From JACQFK01 sp035644495 (GTDB lineage: Bacteria > Planctomycetota > MHYJ01 > JACPRB01): a stretch of DNA of 6,947 bases. Positions 1-4,986 of this stretch are shown one piece after another; positions within the stretch are counted from its first letter, which is position 1; every line of letters starts with the position of its first letter. The notes under the pieces were generated by a model. That model did not search any database. It was not told where the DNA came from and saw only the letters and a list, made by a program, of their open reading frames with translations. The translations under genes and the position numbers were made by a program. The stretch lies in contig DASQOM010000234.1 in assembly GCA_035644495.1 (NCBI GenBank), positions 1 through 6,947 on the forward strand. The letters are read 5' to 3'.

Positions 1-295
1 GCGGACCGGTGGGCCGGGCCACGGCGCTGACGTGGACGCCTGCGGGCGGGGGATGCGGAGTGAGGACCCGGATGGGTCCCGCGCGGCTTCCCACTTCAAA
101 TCCCGTCGCGTCCGACGTCAGAACTTTCCGACCCCACAGGACGATGGTTTTTTCACGGAGGTCTTCGGTGAACCGGGCAGTGCGTTCGAGCTCCGGATGG
201 AGGTCGTCGAGGGTCCGGGCGGTGTCGACGCTCAGCCAGGCGAAGACCAGGAGGGCGGCCGCCGCCTTCGCGATCCAAGCTCGATCGGAGAACAT
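1..295 (-). CDS. Unrecognised membrane-anchored or secreted protein, N-terminal 98 residues (runs off the left edge)
   Basis: Reading leftward from an ATG at 295-293, the frame stays open for 98 codons to the window edge, so the C-terminus is missing. A hydrophobic stretch at about residues 7-22 (alanine, leucine, valine and tryptophan rich, after one Arg and one Lys) looks like a signal peptide or an N-terminal membrane anchor. Residues 24-50 are charged and probably helical. From about residue 51 the pattern (IVLWGRKVL, then a glycine-rich alternation ending GVHVSAVARP) resembles a small beta-barrel of OB-fold type, but that is only an impression from the residue pattern. An AGGGGG ribosome-binding site lies 9 bases upstream of the ATG. 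The gene is divergent from dnaK, and a sigma-70-like promoter lies at 381-409. I do not recognise the family and infer only that the protein is exported or membrane tethered. Codon use matches the neighbouring genes. Confidence 0.62.
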   Translation of the reverse strand, partial: MFSDRAWIAKAAAALLVFAWLSVDTARTLDDLHPELERTARFTEDLREKTIVLWGRKVLTSDATGFEVGSRAGPIRVLTPHPPPAGVHVSAVARPTGP

Positions 296-298
296 CCC

Positions 299-324
299 TG
301 ACAGCCCCCTCTGTCACTCTGACA
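299..324. repeat. Cluster of three TGACA/TGTCA half-sites, possible regulator binding site
   Basis: TGACA at 299-303, TGTCA at 312-316 and TGACA at 320-324 form two overlapping inverted repeats (TGACA-N8-TGTCA and TGTCA-N3-TGACA). The two direct copies start 21 bp apart, about two helical turns. The cluster sits in the predicted leader of the leftward gene and about 106-131 bp upstream of the predicted dnaK transcription start. That is a normal place for an enhancer site used by a sigma-54 activator. The site could equally be an operator for the leftward gene, or chance. No regulator is identified. Confidence 0.35.
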
Positions 325-380
325 CTCCAGCGGCCGGGCCCGCCGGGAGCGTGTGCATCCCGTTGCAGGCCAGAGGGATG

Positions 381-409
381 AAGATAGTCCGGATGGACGT
401 GATTGGCAA
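381..409 (-). promoter_or_regulatory. Sigma-70-like promoter for the leftward gene
   Basis: On the minus strand, TTGCCA (409-404, five of six matches to the -35 consensus) is followed after exactly 17 bp by TATCTT (386-381, four of six matches to the -10). Transcription would start near 374, giving a leader of about 79 bases before the ATG at 295. Its -35 box occupies the same bases as the -24 element of the opposing dnaK promoter. The assignment rests on sequence match only. Confidence 0.42.
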
Positions 410-419
410 ACAGTTTGCA
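404..419 (+). promoter_or_regulatory. Sigma-54 (-24/-12) promoter of dnaK
   Basis: TGGCAAACAGTTTGCA matches the sigma-54 consensus TGGCAC-N5-TTGCA: the invariant GG (405-406) and GC (417-418) are separated by exactly 10 bases, and both the TGGCA and TTGCA blocks are intact. With C418 at -12, transcription would start near 430, leaving a 25-base leader that contains the GGAGG ribosome-binding site. No comparably good sigma-70 promoter was found for dnaK, and neither a CIRCE operator nor a sigma-32 type box is present. The same bases form a perfect 6-1-6 inverted repeat (406-418), so a repressor site is an alternative reading. Confidence 0.6.
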
Positions 420-440
420 TTCTGAAGTACGACAGATTCT

Positions 441-445
441 GGAGG
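441..445 (+). promoter_or_regulatory. Ribosome-binding site of dnaK
   Basis: GGAGG ends nine bases before the ATG at 455. It supports that start over any internal one, and the protein begins with the canonical DnaK N-terminus. Confidence 0.8.
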
Positions 446-454
446 CATTGATTC

Positions 455-2401
455 ATGGGTAAGATTGTCGGCATCGACCTCGGGACGACCAACTCGGTCG
501 TCTGCGTCATGGAAGGCAAAGAGGTCAAAGTCATCCCCAACAAGCACGGATCGAACCTGACCCCGTCGGTGGTCGGCTTCCCCGAGTCGGGAGACCGGCT
601 CGTCGGCCAGCTGGCCAAGCGGCAGGCGATCGTGAATCCGAAGAACACCATTTATTCGATCAAGCGCTTCATGGGCCGCCGTCATAGCGAGGTGGGCCAG
701 GAGGAGAAGCTGGTCCCCTACGAGGTCGTGGGCGGCGCCGACGAACCCGTCCGCGTCCGCATCCGCGGCAAGGACTACACGCCCCAGGAGATCTCGGCGA
801 TGGTGCTGGCCGACCTCAAGGAGACGGCCGAGGCGTACCTGGGCGAGAAGGTGACCGAGGCGGTCATCACGTGCCCCGCGTACTTCAACGACTCGCAGCG
901 GCAGGCGACCAAGGAAGCCGGCCGCATCGCGGGCTTCGACGTCAAGCGCGTCTTCAACGAGCCGACCGCGGCCGCGATGGCCTTCGGCATGGACAAGAAG
1001 CGCGGCGTGCGCAAGATCGCCATCTACGACCTGGGCGGCGGCACGTTCGACATTTCGATCCTGGAGGCGGACAACGAGGTCATCCAGGTGCTGTCGACGA
1101 ACGGCAACACGCACCTCGGCGGCGACGACTTCGACCAGCGCCTGATCGAATACATCGCGAGCGAGTTTCAGAAGCAGTCCGGCATGGACCTGCGGAAGGA
1201 CCCGATGGCGCTGCAGCGGCTGCGCGAAGCCTGCGAAAAGGCCAAGTGCGAGCTGTCGAGCATGACGGAGACCGAGATCAACCTGCCGTTCATCGCGCAG
1301 GACGCGAGCCGGTCGCCGGTGCACCTGACCCAGCGCATCACACGCTCGAAGTTCGAACAGCTGGTCGGCGACCTCCTCGAGTCGTCCCTGCAGCCCTGCC
1401 AGGCGGCCCTGACGGACGCCAAGCTGAAGGCGAAGGACATCGACGAGGTGGTCCTCGTCGGCGGCTCGACGCGCATCCCGAAGGTGCAGCAGCTGGTGAA
1501 GGAGTTCTTCGGCCGGGAGCCCAACCGCAGCGTGAACCCCGACGAGGTCGTCGCGGTGGGCGCGGCGATCCAGGCGGCGGTGCTCGGCGGCGAGATGAAG
1601 GAGATCCTCCTGCTCGACGTGACCCCGCTGACCCTGGGCATCAAGGTCGAAGGCGGCCTGATGGTCCCGCTGATCAAGCGGAATACGACGATTCCGACGG
1701 AGCAGTCGCAGTCGTTCTCGACCGCGGCGGAGAACCAGCCCGGCGTGACGGTGGAGGTCTTCCAGGGCGAGCGCCCGATGGCGGAGGACAACCGCCGCCT
1801 GGGCAACTTCGACCTTCAGGGGATCCCGCCCGCTCCGCGCGGCGTGCCGCAGATCGAGGTGAAGTTCAAGCTCGACGCCAACGGCATCCTCAACGTGTCC
1901 GCCAAGGACAAGGGCACGGGCAAGGAGCAGCAGATCACGATCACCGCCTCGACCGGCCTGGACGACAAGCAGATCGAGAAGATGGTGAAGGACGCGGAAG
2001 CGTACGCCGACAAGGACAAGGAACGCAAGGAACTTGCCGAGGCGCGCAACCAGGCGGACCATGTGGTCTATGCGACCGAGAAGGCGCTGAAGGATTACGG
2101 CGACAAGATCTCCGCCTCCGAGAAGGAGAAGGTCGAAAAAGCCCTCGAGAATCTCCGGAAGGCGAAGGACGGCGACAAGGCCGACGAGATCAAGCGGGCG
2201 ACCGAGGCGGTCACCCAGGCGTCGCACGAGTTCTCGAAGCACCTTTACGAGGAGGCGGCGAAGAAGCAGGCGGCTGCCGGCGACGGCACCCAGACGGGCC
2301 CGTCCAACGGCGGCGCCGAGGCTCCGAGGGCCGCATCGGGCGCCGGTTCCGGCAAGGAAGGCGATGAGAAGATCATCGACGCGGACTTCAAGACCAAGTA
2401 A
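455..2401 (+). CDS. dnaK: Molecular chaperone DnaK (Hsp70)
   Basis: This is a complete 648-residue DnaK, close to the usual 610-650. It is the cytoplasmic ATP-dependent chaperone that binds exposed hydrophobic peptides and cycles with DnaJ and GrpE. The N-terminal phosphate-binding loop (VGIDLGTTNSVV) is at residues 5-16, the second phosphate loop (DLGGGTFD) at about 193-200, and the adenosine motif (VGGSTRIP) at about 337-344. The interdomain linker ILLLDVTPL is at 384-392. The beta-sandwich substrate domain follows to about residue 505, then the helical lid, a Gly/Ala/Ser-rich flexible tail from about 606, and the acidic end EGDEKIIDADFKTK. The segment at about residues 75-105 carries the insert found in Gram-negative-type DnaK. 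No grpE, dnaJ or hrcA is adjacent. The gene appears monocistronic, with a putative sigma-54 promoter at 404-419 and a strong terminator at 2421-2453. I see no missing key residue. Confidence 0.98.
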   Translation: MGKIVGIDLGTTNSVVCVMEGKEVKVIPNKHGSNLTPSVVGFPESGDRLVGQLAKRQAIVNPKNTIYSIKRFMGRRHSEVGQEEKLVPYEVVGGADEPVRVRIRGKDYTPQEISAMVLADLKETAEAYLGEKVTEAVITCPAYFNDSQRQATKEAGRIAGFDVKRVFNEPTAAAMAFGMDKKRGVRKIAIYDLGGGTFDISILEADNEVIQVLSTNGNTHLGGDDFDQRLIEYIASEFQKQSGMDLRKDPMALQRLREACEKAKCELSSMTETEINLPFIAQDASRSPVHLTQRITRSKFEQLVGDLLESSLQPCQAALTDAKLKAKDIDEVVLVGGSTRIPKVQQLVKEFFGREPNRSVNPDEVVAVGAAIQAAVLGGEMKEILLLDVTPLTLGIKVEGGLMVPLIKRNTTIPTEQSQSFSTAAENQPGVTVEVFQGERPMAEDNRRLGNFDLQGIPPAPRGVPQIEVKFKLDANGILNVSAKDKGTGKEQQITITASTGLDDKQIEKMVKDAEAYADKDKERKELAEARNQADHVVYATEKALKDYGDKISASEKEKVEKALENLRKAKDGDKADEIKRATEAVTQASHEFSKHLYEEAAKKQAAAGDGTQTGPSNGGAEAPRAASGAGSGKEGDEKIIDADFKTK

Positions 2402-2420
2402 GGTTCCACCGAACCCAACG

Positions 2421-2453
2421 AATCCCCCCGGGGCAACCCGGGGGGATTTTTTT
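2421..2453 (+). terminator. Intrinsic terminator of dnaK
   Basis: A perfect 12-bp stem (2421-2432 paired with 2437-2448) is closed by a GCAA tetraloop of the stable GNRA class, with a run of seven T at 2447-2453. It begins 20 bases after the dnaK stop codon. On the other strand the hairpin is not followed by a T-run, so it should work mainly on dnaK transcripts. The stop codon of the convergent vapC (2454-2452) lies in the T-tract. Confidence 0.95.
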
Positions 2454-2865
2454 ATGGCCCGGACGGACCGACGGGGAAGTGCTCGACCAGGATCTGCGGG
2501 ATGCGGAGGAAGTGCTCGTCCAGCGTGACTACGACCAGGCCGTGCTGCATCGCCGTGGCCGCGATCCACAGATCGCTGGTCGGAACGGGGGTGCCCGCGC
2601 GCTGGAGGCCTTCGAGGATGGCCGCGTAGCGTTCGGAGGTGAGCCGGTCGATGTCGACGATATCGACGCGCGGGGACATCAGGAACTTCTTCAGTTCCGC
2701 CTCGTTCTTGCGGCGCTGGGACCCCTTGCGGAATCCGGCCATCAGTTCGCCGAGGACGACGGGGTTGACGCAGAGCAGGTCGGCTTCGCGGAGGGCCGCG
2801 CCGACGTCCTCGCGTCCCCGGAGGTAGGCCGAGTAGGCGGACGTATCGACCAGGAGCTCCTTCAC
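2452..2865 (-). CDS. vapC: VapC-family PIN-domain toxin ribonuclease
   Basis: This 137-residue protein is a single PIN domain, the normal length for a VapC toxin. Such toxins are metal-dependent endoribonucleases that cut tRNA or rRNA when freed from their antitoxin. The four acidic residues expected in the active site are visible: D7 in LLVDTSAY, E40 in LGELMAGF, D98 in PTSDLWIAA and D116 in TLDEHF. The segment GSQRRKNEAELKKFL after the second motif is also typical of the family. The start codon is GTG (2865-2863). It overlaps the antitoxin stop as GTGA, so the two genes are translationally coupled, with a GGAG just upstream inside the antitoxin gene. The TAA stop lies in the T-tract of the convergent dnaK terminator. 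The toxin looks catalytically intact; its RNA target cannot be predicted here. Confidence 0.92.
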   Translation of the reverse strand: MKELLVDTSAYSAYLRGREDVGAALREADLLCVNPVVLGELMAGFRKGSQRRKNEAELKKFLMSPRVDIVDIDRLTSERYAAILEGLQRAGTPVPTSDLWIAATAMQHGLVVVTLDEHFLRIPQILVEHFPVGPSGP

Positions 2866-3122
2866 TTCCAGAGCTCCGGATCGATCCCGCGCTGGGCGGC
2901 CAGGGACTCTTGGAACGCCGCCGCCTCCGCGGGCGACCAGACCCCGAAGAGCTCGTCCAGATCCGGGTGGAGCATGGACCGCCGGGAACCCGAACCGGTG
3001 CCGACCGCCTCCTCGAGCAGTTCGAGCACCGCGCGGTTCAGGCTGATTCGCTTCTTCTGCGCCCGGATGCGGATGCCCCTCGCGACCGCCGGGGGGATGT
3101 TTCTCAACGTCACCGGATTCAT
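2862..3122 (-). CDS. vapB: VapB-like ribbon-helix-helix antitoxin
   Basis: This 86-residue protein lies directly upstream of the PIN toxin and overlaps it by four bases, the standard antitoxin-toxin arrangement. Residues 1-40 fit a ribbon-helix-helix DNA-binding domain of the VapB/FitA type: a short beta strand (VTLRNIPP), then helix (ARGIRIRAQKKR), a turn at ISLN, and a second helix (RAVLELLEEAV). Residues 45-86 (rich in Asp, Glu, Leu and Trp, ending DPELWK) should wrap around and inhibit the toxin. GGGGAGG lies five bases before the ATG, which supports this start. Dimers of such proteins usually repress their own promoter together with the toxin. A suitable set of half-sites lies at 3149-3177 over the predicted promoter. 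The assignment rests on fold pattern and context. Confidence 0.85.
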   Translation of the reverse strand: MNPVTLRNIPPAVARGIRIRAQKKRISLNRAVLELLEEAVGTGSGSRRSMLHPDLDELFGVWSPAEAAAFQESLAAQRGIDPELWK

Positions 3123-3148
3123 GCGGACCTCCCCGTGAGAATCACTAA

Positions 3149-3177
3149 TGCATCATGATGATGCAGTATAGCATCAT
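3149..3177. promoter_or_regulatory. Probable VapBC autoregulatory operator (palindrome plus third half-site)
   Basis: TGCATCATGATGATGCA (3149-3165) is a perfect 8-1-8 inverted repeat. A third GCATCAT half-site stands at 3171-3177, exactly 21 bp (two helical turns) from the first GCATCAT at 3150. The palindrome covers the predicted vapB transcription start (near 3158), and the third half-site lies between the -35 and -10 boxes. This is where a ribbon-helix-helix antitoxin-toxin complex would block transcription. Binding by VapB is inferred from position and symmetry. Confidence 0.75.
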
Positions 3178-3193
3178 CCGGCGTCGCCCTCAA
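3165..3193 (-). promoter_or_regulatory. Sigma-70-like promoter of vapBC
   Basis: On the minus strand, TTGAGG (3193-3188) and TATACT (3170-3165) are separated by 17 bp. The -10 matches five of six consensus bases and the -35 four of six. The expected start near 3158 leaves a leader of about 36 bases ending in the GGGGAGG ribosome-binding site. The promoter is interleaved with the operator half-sites. Confidence 0.72.
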
Positions 3194-3202
3194 GAGCTCT
3201 TG
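3191..3202. repeat. Palindrome between the two divergent -35 boxes
   Basis: CAAGAGCTCTTG is a perfect 12-bp palindrome. It overlaps the -35 box of vapBC on one side (3188-3193) and the -35 box of the rightward transport operon on the other (3200-3205). It may be a shared regulator site, or a by-product of two facing TTGA-type -35 boxes. Confidence 0.35.
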
Positions 3203-3228
3203 ACAGCCCCGGAGGAGACGGGGATACT
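3200..3228 (+). promoter_or_regulatory. Sigma-70-like promoter of the ABC transporter operon
   Basis: TTGACA (3200-3205, exact -35 consensus) is followed after 17 bp by GATACT (3223-3228, four of six -10 matches). Transcription would begin near 3235, giving a leader of about 79 bases before the ATG at 3314. I saw no convincing attenuator, riboswitch or hairpin in that leader. Confidence 0.55.
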
Positions 3229-3313
3229 GAGCCTCCCTCCAGTAAGGGTCCCCTCGCCCGTATATCGTTTTGTCGTCGGGCTTGGAATTCGGGATTTCGT
3301 CTAGTTACTGCCC

Positions 3314-4261
3314 ATGATTGAAGTCAGCAATCTGACGAAGTCGTACCCGGGCGTGCTCGCCGTGGACGACCTCTCCTTCCAGGTCGGGAAGGGCGAGATC
3401 GTCGGATTCCTGGGCCCCAACGGCGCCGGCAAATCCACCACGATGCGCATCCTCACCTGCTTCCTGGCCCCCACGAGCGGGTCGGCGAAGCTCGCGGGCT
3501 TCGACATCGTCGAGCAGTCCATGGACGTGCGCCGGCGCGTCGGCTATCTCCCCGAGTCGAACGCCCTCTACACCGAGATGCGGGTCGAGGAGTATCTCCT
3601 GTTCCGGTCCCGGCTGCGCGATGTGGCCGCGTCCGACCGCTCCGTCCGCGTCGGGGAGGTCCTCGAGAAGGTCAAGCTGACCGACCGCCGCCGCTCCATC
3701 ATCGCCCATCTGTCCAAGGGGCTCCGGCAGCGCGTCGGACTGGCCGACGCGATCCTGCACCGGCCCGAGATCGTCATCCTCGACGAGCCGACGATCGGCC
3801 TCGACCCGACCCAGGTCCGGGAGGTGCGCGACCTGATCCGCGGCCTCGGCGAGGGGCAGACGGTGCTGCTGTCGAGCCATATCCTCTCCGAGGTCGAGAA
3901 GGTCTGCAGCCGGGTGCTCATCCTGAACCAGGGGCGGCTGGTCGAGTCGGGCACGCCCGAGGAGATCGCGAACCGTCTGATGAAGACGAACCGCGTGCGC
4001 CTCGAGATCCGCGGCGACGGCCGCGCGATCAAGGAGTCGCTCGAGAAGGTCCCCGGCGTCGTCCGCATCCTCTGGTCGGCGAAGGGGGACATGCACACGT
4101 ATCTGGTCGAGCCCGGCGACGGCCTCGACCTGCGGCCCGTGCTGATGAAGGCCTGCGGGGCGGCGAACTGGAACCTCTACGAGCTGGGCTTCGAACGGCT
4201 CTCGCTGGAGGAGGCGTTCTCGATCCTCACCTCGGCGCCGTCGAAGGCGGGGCAGGGATGA
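3314..4261 (+). CDS. ABC-2 type transporter ATP-binding protein (GldA-like)
   Basis: This 315-residue cytoplasmic ATPase energises the permease encoded next. Walker A is GPNGAGKST (34-42), the signature is LSKGLRQR (133-140), Walker B is IVILDEP (153-159) with catalytic E158, the D-loop is GLDP (162-165) and the switch histidine is H189. The Q-loop position carries Glu (YLPE, E81) instead of Gln. That variant, together with the LSKG signature, is as I recall characteristic of GldA and related ABC-2 exporters. Residues from about 220 form the C-terminal extension usual in this class. The start is supported by the typical MIEVSNLTKSY opening, although no clear ribosome-binding site precedes it. 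The gene ends in an ATGA overlap with the permease. The family exports polysaccharides, drugs or proteins, or serves gliding; the substrate here is unknown. Confidence 0.95.
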   Translation: MIEVSNLTKSYPGVLAVDDLSFQVGKGEIVGFLGPNGAGKSTTMRILTCFLAPTSGSAKLAGFDIVEQSMDVRRRVGYLPESNALYTEMRVEEYLLFRSRLRDVAASDRSVRVGEVLEKVKLTDRRRSIIAHLSKGLRQRVGLADAILHRPEIVILDEPTIGLDPTQVREVRDLIRGLGEGQTVLLSSHILSEVEKVCSRVLILNQGRLVESGTPEEIANRLMKTNRVRLEIRGDGRAIKESLEKVPGVVRILWSAKGDMHTYLVEPGDGLDLRPVLMKACGAANWNLYELGFERLSLEEAFSILTSAPSKAGQG

Positions 4262-4986
4262 AGAACTTCCTCGCCCTGACCCGCCGCGAACTGGGCGTCT
4301 ATTTCGTCTCGCCGATGGCCTATATCATCCTCACCGCGCTGCTGGCGATCGCGGGCTGGGCGTTCTGGAGCACGATGGCGAACGCCGCGGAGGCCCGGCT
4401 TCCCGTGGATTTCTCGGGCACCCTCGCGATGGTGGTCTATATCGTCGTCCTGTCCAGCGCCCTCGTCACGATGCGCCTCATCGCCGAGGAGAAGAGCAAG
4501 GGCACCCTCGAAATCATGCTCACGGCGCCCGTGTCGGACGCCGCCTTCGTGCTGGCCAAGTTCGCGGCGTCGATGGTCCTCCTGGTCTACCTGCTCGTCC
4601 TGACCGTCGGCTATCTCGTGATCATCTCGCGCTACGGACTGGTCGATTACGGGGCCGTCGCCTGCGGCTATCTGGGCGTGCTCCTCACCGGCGCGGTGAC
4701 GTATTCGATCGGCCTCTTCGTGAGCTCCCTCTGCAGCAGCCAGGTGACGGCGGGCGTCATCACCCTCGCCGTCTCCCTCCTCCTGATCCTCGCCGACCTG
4801 CTCGGCGCCAACCTCGCCGAGGGCACGTTTTGGCGCGAATTCCTGGGCTATATCGACCTGACCCGGAACTTCGGCGATTTCCTGCGCGGGGTCGTCGACC
4901 GCTCCCGCCTCGTCTACCTGACGAGCGTGGTCGCCTTCTTTCTCTTCCTCACGACGCGCGTCGTGGAATCGAGGCGCTGGCGATGA
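4258..4986 (+). CDS. ABC-2 type transporter permease (GldF-like)
   Basis: This 242-residue integral membrane protein has six predicted helices at about residues 18-38, 52-75, 100-123, 132-157, 163-184 and 217-233. Between helices 2 and 3 lies the motif MRLIAEEKSKGTLEIMLTAP (72-91), the conserved cytoplasmic coupling segment of ABC-2 permeases of the GldF/NosY type. Length and topology fit a half-transporter that would dimerise or pair with the downstream membrane proteins. The ATG overlaps the ATPase stop as ATGA, and its own stop overlaps the next start in the same way, so translation of all three genes is coupled. The short N-terminus before helix 1 (MKNFLALTRRELGVYFVSP) is typical of the family. 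The substrate is unknown. Confidence 0.92.
   Translation: MKNFLALTRRELGVYFVSPMAYIILTALLAIAGWAFWSTMANAAEARLPVDFSGTLAMVVYIVVLSSALVTMRLIAEEKSKGTLEIMLTAPVSDAAFVLAKFAASMVLLVYLLVLTVGYLVIISRYGLVDYGAVACGYLGVLLTGAVTYSIGLFVSSLCSSQVTAGVITLAVSLLLILADLLGANLAEGTFWREFLGYIDLTRNFGDFLRGVVDRSRLVYLTSVVAFFLFLTTRVVESRRWR

Noticed and set aside
331..347. GC-rich palindromic stretch (CGGGCCCG and flanks) considered as a terminator or hairpin
   Set aside because: The stem is short, no T-run follows on either strand, and such self-complementary runs are expected by chance at this GC content.
406..418. GCAAACAGTTTGC considered as a CIRCE-like heat-shock operator
   Set aside because: It does not match CIRCE (TTAGCACTC-N9-GAGTGCTAA) in sequence or spacing. 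The symmetry is explained by the sigma-54 TGGCA and TTGCA blocks.
9..425. Plus-strand frame of 138 codons before dnaK
   Set aside because: It is antisense to the better-supported leftward gene, crosses the dnaK promoter region, and has no ribosome-binding site or recognisable content.
871..2367. A 498-codon plus-strand frame overlapping dnaK in another phase
   Set aside because: It lies wholly inside dnaK, is Arg/Gly/Pro rich without motifs, and is the usual shifted-frame shadow of GC-rich coding sequence.
314..2569. A 751-codon open frame on the minus strand, antisense to dnaK
   Set aside because: Long antisense frames opposite dnaK are a known artefact of its codon pattern in GC-rich DNA and have been misannotated before. 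The translation is low-complexity (Arg, Leu, Asp, His rich), with no domain or start signal.
2479..3138. A 219-codon plus-strand frame opposite vapBC
   Set aside because: The minus strand has intact PIN catalytic residues, a ribbon-helix-helix antitoxin, a GTGA overlap, a ribosome-binding site and a promoter. The plus frame has none of these.
4830..4982. A 51-codon upstream extension of the GldG-like gene
   Set aside because: It lies entirely within the permease gene, is Arg/Pro rich, and would place the membrane helix far from the N-terminus. The ATG at 4983 has an SD and an ATGA overlap.
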